NCBI GenBank assembly: GCA_021793495.1
Contig: JAJYSQ010000078.1
Span: 1-7,164, forward strand
DNA: 7,164 nt
Source of the DNA: Actinomycetes bacterium
GTDB taxonomy: Bacteria > Actinomycetota > Actinomycetes > JAJYSQ01
Direction of reading: 5' to 3'
In this document: in pieces, positions 1 through 6,774 of the stretch
Numbering within the stretch: the stretch's first letter is position 1
Layout: every line of letters starts with the position of its first letter
Notes under the pieces: generated by a model
The model's input: only the letters and a program-made list of their open reading frames with translations
The model's database searches: none
Told to the model about the DNA's origin: nothing
Position numbers and translations under genes: made by a program

Positions 1-1031
1 CCGAGGACGAGGACGGCCAGGGCGAGCACGCCCAGCACCACCCACGTCCCGGTGTGCCGACGAGGGGCGGGCCCCGAGGGGTTCACCGGCAGCACCTCGG
101 TGCCTGGGTTCGCTCCTGATGTGCGTGCGACCGTCGCCATCCGCATCGTCGGTGTGCCGCCGACGACGGGGGTCGGGGCGGCCACCGGGATGCCACGCAG
201 CGCCCGTTCTACGTCCACCCGCATCTCCGCAGCGCTCTGGTAGCGGTCGGCACGGTCCTTGGCCAGCGCCTTGAGCACGATGGCGTCCAAGGACGGGGAG
301 ATGTCCGGGTCCAGCGATGAGGGTGGGGGTGGGGCCTCGTTGACGTGCGCGTAGGCCACGGCGACCGGGGAGTCCCCGATGAAGGGTGGGCGGCCGGTGA
401 GCAGCTCGTAGAGCAGGCAGCCGGTGGCGTACAGGTCGCTGCGGGCGTCCGCAGCCTCCCCGCGGGCTTGTTCCGGTGACAGGTACTGCGCGGTGCCGAT
501 GACTGCGGACGTCTGGGTCATCGTCGCGGACACGTCGGACAGCGCCCGGGCGATGCCGAAGTCCATCACCTTCACGTCGCCACTGCGGGTGAGCATCACG
601 TTGGCCGGCTTGATGTCCCGGTGCACGATGCCGTGCCGGTGGCTGTAGTCCAGGGCCCCGAGGATGCCGTCGACGATCTCCAGGGCGCGCTCGGGGAGCA
701 GCCGTCGTCCCGAGCCGAGCAGGTCGCGCAGCGTGGTCCCCTCGACGTACTCCATGACGATGAAAGGGATCGAGCCACCGTCGGGCTCCGGGTCGTCGCC
801 GGTGTCGTACACGGCGACGACGGCGCGGTGGTTCAGCGACGCGGCGGACTGGGCCTCGCGGCGGAAGCGCGCCTGGAAGCCCGGGTCCGGGGCATGGTCG
901 GCACGCAGCAGCTTGATCGCGACGGTACGGTCCAGCCGCGCGTCGTGGCCCTTGTGCACCTCGGCCATCCCGCCACGGCCGATGACCTCGCCGAGCTGGT
1001 AGCGGCCACCGAGCAGACGTCCGGTCTCCAT
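1..1031 (-). CDS. pknB: PknB-type transmembrane Ser/Thr protein kinase, 3' part missing at window edge
   Basis: A Hanks-type kinase of the PASTA family that phosphorylates envelope-synthesis proteins on Thr/Ser. About 344 residues are visible. Seen: glycine-rich loop GRGGMAEV (residues 18-25), catalytic Lys in VAIKLL (K40), HRDIKPAN with catalytic D139, DFG at 157-159, and activation-loop TQT at T172/T174, which aligns with the autophosphorylated T171/T173 of mycobacterial PknB. SPEQ and the C-lobe follow to about residue 280, then a Pro-rich juxtamembrane stretch. A hydrophobic helix starts near residue 328 (TWVVLGVLALAVLVL) and the window ends inside it. The extracellular PASTA repeats are therefore expected from the family, not seen. 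Sequence is much closer to PknB than PknA (IVMEYV, VKVMDFGIA, GTAQYLSPEQ). Start: ATG at 1031 has GGAAGGG at a 6-nt spacer; the adjacent ATG at 1034 has only 3 nt. It lies 37 nt after pbpA and is probably co-transcribed. Confidence 0.95.
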   Translation of the reverse strand, partial: METGRLLGGRYQLGEVIGRGGMAEVHKGHDARLDRTVAIKLLRADHAPDPGFQARFRREAQSAASLNHRAVVAVYDTGDDPEPDGGSIPFIVMEYVEGTTLRDLLGSGRRLLPERALEIVDGILGALDYSHRHGIVHRDIKPANVMLTRSGDVKVMDFGIARALSDVSATMTQTSAVIGTAQYLSPEQARGEAADARSDLYATGCLLYELLTGRPPFIGDSPVAVAYAHVNEAPPPPSSLDPDISPSLDAIVLKALAKDRADRYQSAAEMRVDVERALRGIPVAAPTPVVGGTPTMRMATVARTSGANPGTEVLPVNPSGPAPRRHTGTWVVLGVLALAVLVL

Positions 1032-1037
1032 CATGAT

Positions 1038-1044
1038 CCCTTCC
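1038..1044 (-). promoter_or_regulatory. Ribosome binding site of pknB, deciding between two adjacent ATG codons
   Basis: GGAAGGG on the minus strand lies 6 nt before the ATG at 1031 and 3 nt before the ATG at 1034. The spacing favours the second ATG. It sits in the short pbpA-pknB gap, which shows no hairpin or T-run, so read-through from pbpA is expected. Confidence 0.6.
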
Positions 1045-1068
1045 GCGAGATCCGGCGTGAGGCTCGGG

Positions 1069-2529
1069 TCACTTGCCCAGCACCGCCTCGATGACGGACT
1101 TGGCGATCGGCGCCGCCAGCCCGTTGCCACTGACGAACGAGGGTCCGTTCGGTCCACCACCGTTCTCCACCAGGACAGCGACGGCGACTTGAGGGTTCGC
1201 CGATGGCGCGAAGGCGACGAACCAGGCGTCCGGCCGCTGGTTCCCACCGTGCTGGGCGGTCCCGGTCTTGCCGGCCACCGAGACGCCGGGGATCGCCCCG
1301 TTGACCCCGGTGCCCGACTGCACCACCGAGACCATCATGTCGGTGATCTCCGCGGCGATCTGCGGCGTCGTGGCCTGGTCGTACACGCTGGGCTGGGTCC
1401 GGGACAGGATCGCCAGGTCGGGACCCTGCACCTGGGAGACCAGGTAGGGATTCATCACGGTCCCATGATTGGCGATGGCAGCGGTGGTCACCGCCATCTG
1501 CAGCGCGGTGGCCGCCGTGTCGAACTGGCCGATCGCCGACTGCGCGGTCTGAGGCAGGTTCAGGTTCTGCGGGAAGACGCTGGGTGCCGATGCCATCGGG
1601 ATCATCCACGAGTGACCGAAGCCGAACGCCGACGCCTGGTGGTAGATCGCCTGCCAGCCCACCTTCATCGCCATGTACCCGTAGGTCGCGTTGCAGGAGA
1701 AGCGGAAGGCTTGGGCCATCGTGGTCATCGTCTGACCGGGGGTGCACGGCTGCTTGTCCTCGTTCGGCAGGGTGATCGAGGTGCCCGGCAACGGCAGGGC
1801 TGCGGGTCCGGGGACCGGCGTGGTCGGGGTGAACCGCCCGGAGGCCAGCAGGGCGGCAGTGGTCACGATCTTGAAGGTCGACCCCGGCGGGTAGGTGCGG
1901 GTCAGCGGCCGGTCGAGCATCGGGTTGGACGGATCCACCTGCAGCGACTGCCAGGCCTTGGTGATCGACTGCGGGTCATGGCTGCTGAGCAGGTTCGGGT
2001 TGTACGAGGGGCTGGACGCCAGTGCCAGGATCGCCCCGGTCGAGGGCTGGATGGCCACCACCGCGCCGGCGCGCCCGGCCAGGCCGTCGTAGGCAGCCTT
2101 CTGCGCCGCCGCGTTCAGGGTCAGGGTGACGCTGCCGCCACGCGGGGCCTGGCCGGTCAGCAGGTCGCGCAGCCGGCTGACGAAGAGGTTGCTGGAGGAA
2201 CCGGACAGGATCGAGTTCTCCGCTGCCTCGATCCCGGACGTGCCATACACCAGGGAGTAGAAACCGGTGACCGGGGCGTACATCGGCCCGTTCGCGTAGG
2301 TGCGCAGGTAGGTCAGCCGGCCGGAAGTCTTCACCGACTCGGCGATCGGTGCGCCGTCGACGATGATCGGTCCGCGCTGCAGCGCGTACTCGTCGTAGAT
2401 CGTGCGCACGTTGCCCGGCTTGTTGGCGTACGAACCGGCGGCGACGGCCTGCAGGTAGTTCACGTTGATCAACAGGGCGCCCATCATCAGCAGGACCACC
2501 AGGGCCAGCCGGCGCAGCGGGCGGTTCAT
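1069..2529 (-). CDS. pbpA: PbpA, class B penicillin-binding protein (D,D-transpeptidase)
   Basis: A 486-residue peptidoglycan transpeptidase anchored by one N-terminal membrane helix (about residues 7-24) with its catalytic domain outside the membrane. It cross-links stem peptides by an acyl-enzyme on the active Ser and is a beta-lactam target. Seen: SxxK motif STFK (S217-K220) in YPPGSTFKIV, SxN motif SCN (S278-N280), and KTG motif in AGKTGTAQ (421-423). The N-terminal non-catalytic region (about 30-150) is short and there are no PASTA domains. Length is close to mycobacterial PbpA (about 490). C262 and C279 are the only two cysteines; they flank the SxN region and could form a disulfide. 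The ATG overlaps the rodA TGA by four bases (ATGA), with a partial ribosome site AGGCGG 7 nt upstream, so translation is likely coupled. The neighbouring SEDS protein is its likely partner. Confidence 0.96.
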   Translation of the reverse strand: MNRPLRRLALVVLLMMGALLINVNYLQAVAAGSYANKPGNVRTIYDEYALQRGPIIVDGAPIAESVKTSGRLTYLRTYANGPMYAPVTGFYSLVYGTSGIEAAENSILSGSSSNLFVSRLRDLLTGQAPRGGSVTLTLNAAAQKAAYDGLAGRAGAVVAIQPSTGAILALASSPSYNPNLLSSHDPQSITKAWQSLQVDPSNPMLDRPLTRTYPPGSTFKIVTTAALLASGRFTPTTPVPGPAALPLPGTSITLPNEDKQPCTPGQTMTTMAQAFRFSCNATYGYMAMKVGWQAIYHQASAFGFGHSWMIPMASAPSVFPQNLNLPQTAQSAIGQFDTAATALQMAVTTAAIANHGTVMNPYLVSQVQGPDLAILSRTQPSVYDQATTPQIAAEITDMMVSVVQSGTGVNGAIPGVSVAGKTGTAQHGGNQRPDAWFVAFAPSANPQVAVAVLVENGGGPNGPSFVSGNGLAAPIAKSVIEAVLGK

Positions 2530-3953
2530 GTGCGCACCGCCTGGGTCGGGGCGTCACCGGTGATGGCTACCGTGGCGGGCGTGGCGGGCGTGGCGGTCGG
2601 GGCCGGACGCCGGGCCGCATCCGAGATCCGCAGCAGCAGGGCGATGAGCACATAGTTGGTGACCAGCGAGGAGCCTCCGTAGGACAGGAACGGGGTGGTC
2701 AGCCCGGTCAGCGGGATGAGCCGGGTGACCCCGCCCACCACGACGAAGACCTGGAGTGCCAGGCTGAAGGTCAGGCCGGCGGCGAGCAGCTTGCCGAAGG
2801 TATCGCGGACCCCCAAGGCGCTGCGCAGCCCGCGCTCGGCCAGAACCAGGTAGAGCACCAGCACCGCCATCAGCCCGGTCAGTCCGAGCTCCTCACCGAT
2901 GGTGGCGACGATGAAGTCGGTCTTGGCGTACGGCACGAGCTCGGGCATGCCACGGCCCAGACCTCGACCGAGGATACCGCCGGCGGCGAAGCCATACAGC
3001 CCCTGGACCAGCTGGTAGCTCTGGTTCTCGGCGTACCGGAACGGGTGCAGCCAGATCTGGAAGCGTTCGGCGACATGGGCGAAGGTGATGACGGCGAACC
3101 AGGACCCGGCCACGAACAAGACCATGCCGATCAGGATCCAGCTCAGCCGCTCGGTGGCTACGTACAGCACCGCGACGAAGCCGCCGAAGAACAGCAGCGA
3201 CGTGCCCAGGTCGGACTGGCCGACGAGGATCAGCACGCTGGCCGCCCAGGCGACCAGGATCGGCCCGAGGTCCCGCGCCCGTGGCAGGTCCACGCCCAGC
3301 ACGCGACGGCTGGCCAGGGTGAGCACCTCCCGCTTGGCCACCAGGTACCCGGCGAAGAACACCATGAGCACGACCTTGGCGATCTCCCCGGGCTGGAAGG
3401 ACAACGGGCCCAGGTGGATCCAGATCCGAGCGCCGTTCACCTGGGTGCCGATCACCGGCAGCATCGGCAGCAGCAGCAGGACCAGGCCGAGGACCATCGC
3501 GGTGTAGGTGTACCGCTGCAGGAGCCGGTGGTCGCGGACGACGCCCAGCACGGCCACGAACAGCAGGATGCTCAGCGCGGTCCAGATCATCTGCCGACCA
3601 GCATCGCCGCTGGGCAGCAGGCTGCCCAGGCCAGCCCTCGCCGCCAGGTCCAGCCGGTGGATGAGCACCAAGCCAAGTCCGTTGAGGGCGAAGGCCACCG
3701 GCAGGATCACCGGATCGGCGTACGGTGCCAGCCGGCGGACCGCGAGGTGCGCCACCCCGGCGCACGCGACCAGGTAGGCCGTGACCACCGGCAGGTCGGT
3801 CGGGTAGCGGCCGAGGACTCCCATCTGGACCGCGGAGTAGGCCGCGAGGGTCAGCACGATGGCGAAGCCGAGCATGATCAGCTCGATGCCGCGGCGGCGG
3901 CGCCCACCCTGCGGGGTGAGGGTGGGTGGGGTCAGCGTGGCCACGGTAGTCAC
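2526..3953 (-). CDS. rodA: RodA/FtsW-family SEDS peptidoglycan glycosyltransferase
   Basis: A 475-residue polytopic membrane protein that polymerises lipid II into glycan strands. Seen: a short cytoplasmic N-terminus with an Arg cluster (GGRRRRG), many hydrophobic helices, and SEDS signatures: GARIWIHLGPLSFQPGEIAK (174-193), GQSDLGTSLLFF (245-256) with the conserved Asp (D248) matching the essential Asp of RodA, DFIVATIGEELGL (346-358), and PLTGLTTPFLSYGGSSL (414-430). The tail after residue 445 is Ala/Thr/Pro-rich and partly encoded by a short tandem repeat. Start is GTG at 3953, which overlaps the pstP stop as GTGA and has AGGGAG at a 6-nt spacer. The frame stays open far upstream, but that part lies antiphase inside pstP and is not coding. 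RodA fits better than FtsW because the pair sits in the pstP-pbpA operon; sequence alone does not settle it. Confidence 0.95.
   Translation of the reverse strand: MTTVATLTPPTLTPQGGRRRRGIELIMLGFAIVLTLAAYSAVQMGVLGRYPTDLPVVTAYLVACAGVAHLAVRRLAPYADPVILPVAFALNGLGLVLIHRLDLAARAGLGSLLPSGDAGRQMIWTALSILLFVAVLGVVRDHRLLQRYTYTAMVLGLVLLLLPMLPVIGTQVNGARIWIHLGPLSFQPGEIAKVVLMVFFAGYLVAKREVLTLASRRVLGVDLPRARDLGPILVAWAASVLILVGQSDLGTSLLFFGGFVAVLYVATERLSWILIGMVLFVAGSWFAVITFAHVAERFQIWLHPFRYAENQSYQLVQGLYGFAAGGILGRGLGRGMPELVPYAKTDFIVATIGEELGLTGLMAVLVLYLVLAERGLRSALGVRDTFGKLLAAGLTFSLALQVFVVVGGVTRLIPLTGLTTPFLSYGGSSLVTNYVLIALLLRISDAARRPAPTATPATPATVAITGDAPTQAVRT
2572..2598. repeat. Three 9-bp tandem units in the rodA tail
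   Basis: GTGGCGGGC occurs twice perfectly (2572-2580, 2581-2589), then once with one mismatch (2590-2598). On the coding strand it gives the ATPATPATVA part of the RodA C-terminal cytoplasmic tail. The unit is a multiple of three, so copy-number change would keep the frame. Confidence 0.7.
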
Positions 3954-5185
3954 GGGCTGCTCCCTGGTGTCGTGCTGGCCAGCTCGGCGCGCAGTCTCGC
4001 GACGATCTGGAGCGCATCGGGCAGGTTGGTGGCCGGGATGGTCGACTCCACCCGTTGCCGCTCGTAGACCGGTAGCGCCGACACCGGCACGTCCTCGACC
4101 AGGAACGCCCGGGACAGGTGCACGGGTCCCAGGCCGGTGGGCACGCCCTGGAACACGGTCACCTGGCCGCGGTGGGCGCCGACGTAGTACTGCTCGCCGA
4201 TCCAGCGCAGCCCGGCGATCGTGGCCCCGGCCAGCACCAGGACGACCACCACCAGGACCGCGACCCGCCGGGGCCAGCGCCGGGGGCGGTGGTGGGTGCG
4301 CGGCCGCGGATCGACCGGGATGTCCACGGTGCCGGCCGGTGCCCGGCCGAGGCGGGCCGCGCGCATCGCGGACGAGTCCCGGGGCCCGTCCACCCGGATC
4401 GTGGGGGTGTCGGCGGCCGCGCTCGCGGCCCCGACGACCTCGGGGCTCTCCGGGGGGGCGGTGCCGACGTCGACGAGGTCGGCCACGACGACGGTCACGT
4501 TGTCCGGCGCGCCACCGCGCAGGGCCAGCTCGACCAGCTCGTCGGCGGCCTGCCCGGGGTCGGCGTGCTGGCGCAACGTGTCCGCCAGCGTCTCCTCGCT
4601 CACCACGACGGTCAGCCCGTCGGTGCACACCAGGTAGCGGTCGCCCTCGCGGGCCTCGCGGATCGACAGGTCGAGCTCGACGGTGCCCCGACCGTCCAGG
4701 GCTCGCATCAGCAGCGACCGTTGGGGGTGCTGGCCGGCTTCCTCGGCGGTGATCCGACCGGCGTCGACCAGGCTCTGGACGAAGGTGTGGTCGTGGGTGA
4801 GCTGCACCAGCTCGCCGTCGCGCAACAGGTATCCACGGGAGTCGCCGATGTGCACCAGCCCGACCCGACCGCTGGATCGCAGCAGCGCGGTCAACGTGGT
4901 GCCCATCCCGGTGAGCGACGGGTCGGTCTCGATCAGCTCGTGCAAGCGTTCGTTTGCCGCGTCCACCGTGGTGGTCAGCCGGTCCAGCAGGTCGGGGCCG
5001 GGGGAGTCCTCGTCCAGGGCGGACAGGGCCGCGATGGTCACCGAGCTGGCCACCTCTCCGGCGGCCGCCCCGCCCATCCCGTCGGCGACCGCCAGCAGCC
5101 GTGGCCCGGCGTACCCGGAGTCCTCGTTGCCATCACGGACCAGGCCGACGTGGGAGCGCGCCGCGTAGCGCAGGGCGAGGGCCAC
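3950..5185 (-). CDS. pstP: PstP, membrane-anchored PP2C-family Ser/Thr protein phosphatase
   Basis: A 411-residue metal-dependent phosphatase that dephosphorylates the kinase and its substrates. Seen: PP2C domain at about 5-238 with RDGNED (17-22), DGMGG (metal ligand D35), GMGTTL (93-98), HIGDSRGYLLRDGEL (D115), HPQRSLLMRAL (153-162), TDGL (D189) and GGAPDNVTVVVAD (D228). A cytoplasmic linker (240-306) is followed by one membrane helix (about 307-328) and an outside domain of about 82 residues beginning QYYVG. This outer part is much shorter than in M. tuberculosis PstP (about 514 residues in total) and lacks its long Pro/Ser tail. The usual acidic or small residue after DGLS/T is Val here (DGLTVVV); it is not a known metal ligand. 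Start is GTG at 5185, one base after the fhaB stop, with no good ribosome site, so reinitiation is likely. The first Met is residue 37, inside the metal motif, which rules out a later ATG. Confidence 0.96.
   Translation of the reverse strand: MALALRYAARSHVGLVRDGNEDSGYAGPRLLAVADGMGGAAAGEVASSVTIAALSALDEDSPGPDLLDRLTTTVDAANERLHELIETDPSLTGMGTTLTALLRSSGRVGLVHIGDSRGYLLRDGELVQLTHDHTFVQSLVDAGRITAEEAGQHPQRSLLMRALDGRGTVELDLSIREAREGDRYLVCTDGLTVVVSEETLADTLRQHADPGQAADELVELALRGGAPDNVTVVVADLVDVGTAPPESPEVVGAASAAADTPTIRVDGPRDSSAMRAARLGRAPAGTVDIPVDPRPRTHHRPRRWPRRVAVLVVVVLVLAGATIAGLRWIGEQYYVGAHRGQVTVFQGVPTGLGPVHLSRAFLVEDVPVSALPVYERQRVESTIPATNLPDALQIVARLRAELASTTPGSSP
3960..3965 (-). promoter_or_regulatory. Ribosome binding site of rodA inside the pstP 3' end
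   Basis: AGGGAG, 6 nt before the GTG at 3953, within the last codons of pstP. It fixes the rodA start inside a much longer open frame. Confidence 0.7.
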
Positions 5186-5186
5186 G

Positions 5187-5693
5187 TCAGCGCCGCAGTT
5201 CCAGGACCGTCTTGCCGATACGGATCGGCTCGCCGACCGGCACGACGGTGGGCGAGCTCACCTTGGTCGGGCCGAGGTACGTCCCGTTGGTCGAGCCCAG
5301 GTCCTCCACGGTCCAGGTGCCGTCCTCGGTCGGACGCAGCCGCGCGTGCCGGCTGGAGGTGTACGAGTCGTCGAGCACCAACGTGCACTCCGGAGCCCGG
5401 CCGATCACCACGGGCGCCTCCGAGAGGGTGACGGCCGTACCTGCCAGCGGACCAGCGGTCACCACGAGCTGATGCGGAACCGCCTTGCCGCGGCGGCGGG
5501 AACCCTCCCGGCGGCTGCGAGAACTCGTGGTGGCCGGGCGGGAGGACCCCTTGGACGCCCGGGTGCTCACGACGCGCTGCACGACCCGGGTGCCGAACAG
5601 GTCGGAGCGCATCACGGAGATCGCGCTGAGCACGAACAACCAGAGCAGAGCAAGGAACCCGATCTTGACGATCGTCAGGGTGAGCTGAGACAT
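5187..5693 (-). CDS. fhaB: FhaB (FipA-like), membrane-anchored FHA-domain protein
   Basis: A 168-residue phosphothreonine reader. Seen: one N-terminal hydrophobic helix (about 9-28, KIGFLALLWLFVLSAISVM), a basic Ser/Arg-rich linker (about 40-72), then an FHA domain (about 75-167) with VIGR (R99), TSSRHARL (S114, H116) and DLGSTNGTYL (N136), the conserved phosphopeptide-binding positions. Length and layout match mycobacterial FhaB (about 155 residues). In mycobacteria this protein is a PknB/PstP-linked adaptor for the division and elongation machinery; the same role here is inferred from orthology and position. The ATG at 5693 follows the fhaA stop by 5-6 nt, and AGG within TAGGCGGGA overlaps that stop and serves as the ribosome site. 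One base separates its stop from pstP. Confidence 0.95.
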   Translation of the reverse strand: MSQLTLTIVKIGFLALLWLFVLSAISVMRSDLFGTRVVQRVVSTRASKGSSRPATTSSRSRREGSRRRGKAVPHQLVVTAGPLAGTAVTLSEAPVVIGRAPECTLVLDDSYTSSRHARLRPTEDGTWTVEDLGSTNGTYLGPTKVSSPTVVPVGEPIRIGKTVLELRR

Positions 5694-5699
5694 TCCCGC

Positions 5700-6494
5700 C
5701 TACCGGTCCCGGCCGGGGGAGCTCTCGCGGAACACCACGCGGGTGGCACCGAGCACGATCGCCGTCCCGTCGGTGAGCACAGCGGTGTCGACGCGCTCGC
5801 CGTCGACCAGGATGCCGTTCGTCGACCCGAGATCAGTGATCACGGTGTGCTCCGGGCTGCGCTCGATCCGGGCATGCCGCCGGCTGACCCCGAGGTCCTC
5901 CAGCCGAAGGTCGGCCTCGGCGCCCCGGCCGATGACCGTGACCTGGCGGGTCAAGGCATACGTGCCGTCGCCCAGGTCCAACCAGGGAGCGTGTCGCGCA
6001 TCGGCGTGTCCCCGCGTCGCCGGGTAGCCGACACCGTCGGAAGCGGCCGGGGCGGTGATCCGTACGACCTCGACGGCCGGCTCCGGTTGGCTCCGGCTCG
6101 AACGGCTGGACGCGGGTCGCGGCCCGGAGACGGCTGAGCTGCGGATCCGGAACACCCCCGTCTCCAGCTCCTGCTCCCGGGCGAAACCCACCGTGACCGG
6201 CCCGACGAACGAGTACCCTTGCTCGTCGGCGTGCTCCTCGACCATCTCGGCCAGCTCGTCCGACAGCGGGTCCAGGTACATGGCCAGCCGCTCGTGGTCG
6301 TGCGGGCCGAGCTCCACGCGGAAGGTGTTCGGCACCATGGTCCGCCCTCGAGCGACGATCGCGGCCTTGTCGTCGCACTCGCGGGTCAGCGCTGAGGCGA
6401 TCTCCACCGGCTGGACCTCGGACTTGAAGGCACGAGCGAACGTGCCGTTGACCAGCCGGTCGATGCGTCGTTCGAACCGGGACAGGACACCCAC
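5700..6494 (-). CDS. fhaA: FhaA, DUF3662-FHA phosphothreonine-binding protein
   Basis: First gene of the operon; 264 residues from the GTG at 6494. Seen: an N-terminal DUF3662 domain (about 1-120; FERRIDRLVNGTFARAF, KSEVQPVEIASAL, VPNTF), a flexible Ser/Arg/Pro linker of about 50 residues, and a C-terminal FHA domain (about 172-256) with VIGR, GVSRRHARIE and DLGSTNG at the phosphothreonine-binding positions. In mycobacteria FhaA binds the phosphorylated pseudokinase domain of MviN (MurJ) and restrains peptidoglycan synthesis; whether the same partner exists here is inference. The linker is far shorter than the Gly/Tyr/Pro-rich one of mycobacterial FhaA (over 500 residues in total). Start: family proteins commonly begin xGVLxxFE, and GTG at 6494 (VGVLSRFE) has a full GGAGG at a 5-nt spacer. 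An in-frame ATG at 6506 would add only MEDQ and has no well-spaced site. Confidence 0.94.
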   Translation of the reverse strand: MGVLSRFERRIDRLVNGTFARAFKSEVQPVEIASALTRECDDKAAIVARGRTMVPNTFRVELGPHDHERLAMYLDPLSDELAEMVEEHADEQGYSFVGPVTVGFAREQELETGVFRIRSSAVSGPRPASSRSSRSQPEPAVEVVRITAPAASDGVGYPATRGHADARHAPWLDLGDGTYALTRQVTVIGRGAEADLRLEDLGVSRRHARIERSPEHTVITDLGSTNGILVDGERVDTAVLTDGTAIVLGATRVVFRESSPGRDR

Positions 6495-6499
6495 CTGAT

Positions 6500-6504
6500 C
6501 CTCC
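6500..6504 (-). promoter_or_regulatory. Strong ribosome binding site of fhaA
   Basis: GGAGG on the minus strand, 5 nt before GTG at 6494. It overlaps the alternative ATG at 6506-6504, so it cannot serve that ATG. This supports the GTG start. Confidence 0.75.
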
Positions 6505-6646
6505 ATCCTGGCCAGTCGCCGCGGGGCGAAACGTCGGGATCACCCGGCGCAGCGAGGGTGCTGTTGCTGGTCTCCTGTGTCTGTGACGGTGTCGCGTGGT
6601 CCTGGGTCTCGCCCGGATGCGGTCCGGACGAGGGCGTGCGCAGTAG

Positions 6647-6678
6647 CCACCCTCGGGCGTATCCTCGCCCGAGGGTGG
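6647..6678. repeat. Perfect 13-bp inverted repeat upstream of fhaA
   Basis: Left arm 6647-6659 (CCACCCTCGGGCG) and right arm 6666-6678 (CGCCCGAGGGTGG) are perfect reverse complements around a 6-base loop TATCCT. It lies about 150 bp before the fhaA start and about 100 bp before tRNA-Leu, which runs the other way. No T-run follows on either strand, so a standard intrinsic terminator is unlikely. It could be an operator for a dimeric regulator or a stable 5' hairpin of the operon mRNA. Confidence 0.85.
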
Positions 6679-6691
6679 GGTACTTCGTGAG

Positions 6692-6697
6692 ATCGTA
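6692..6697 (-). promoter_or_regulatory. Candidate -10 element for the fhaA operon
   Basis: TACGAT on the minus strand (within GGTTACGATCTC) fits the actinobacterial TAnnnT pattern. It would start transcription near 6685, just before the 13-bp inverted repeat, giving a leader of about 190 nt. No convincing -35 is found 16-18 nt upstream (the bases read ACCGCG), so this is a guess from one hexamer and its position. Confidence 0.28.
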
Positions 6698-6756
6698 ACC
6701 TTTGCCAGCCCTCCCGCGGTGCGGGCGGGCCCAGCCGTCCTGGCGGGCCTGCGTGG

Positions 6757-6762
6757 TAGCCT
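6757..6762 (+). promoter_or_regulatory. Candidate -10 element for tRNA-Leu
   Basis: TAGCCT lies 12 bases before the mature tRNA 5' end, a plausible distance for a short tRNA leader. It has the TAnnnT form, but no recognisable -35 hexamer is at the right distance. Confidence 0.28.
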
Positions 6763-6774
6763 GACGCCGCGCTC

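Noticed and set aside
1035..1068. Possible terminator between pbpA and pknB
   Set aside because: No inverted repeat or T-run in these 34 bases.
1033..2655. 540-residue open frame on the plus strand opposite pbpA
   Set aside because: It is antisense to a gene with all transpeptidase motifs. The product is Arg/Gly/Asp-rich with no domain, as expected for antisense frames in high-GC DNA. The same applies to 621-1094, 3045-4067, 4118-5431 and 5346-6137 on the plus strand.
3954..4628. Upstream extension of the rodA frame giving a 700-residue protein
   Set aside because: The extra part is an Arg/Pro/Gly-rich translation of pstP in another frame. GTG at 3953 has a ribosome site and a 4-nt overlap with pstP.
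6622..6629. GTCCGGAC 8-bp palindrome in the fhaA leader
   Set aside because: Short palindromes of this composition are expected by chance in GC-rich DNA.
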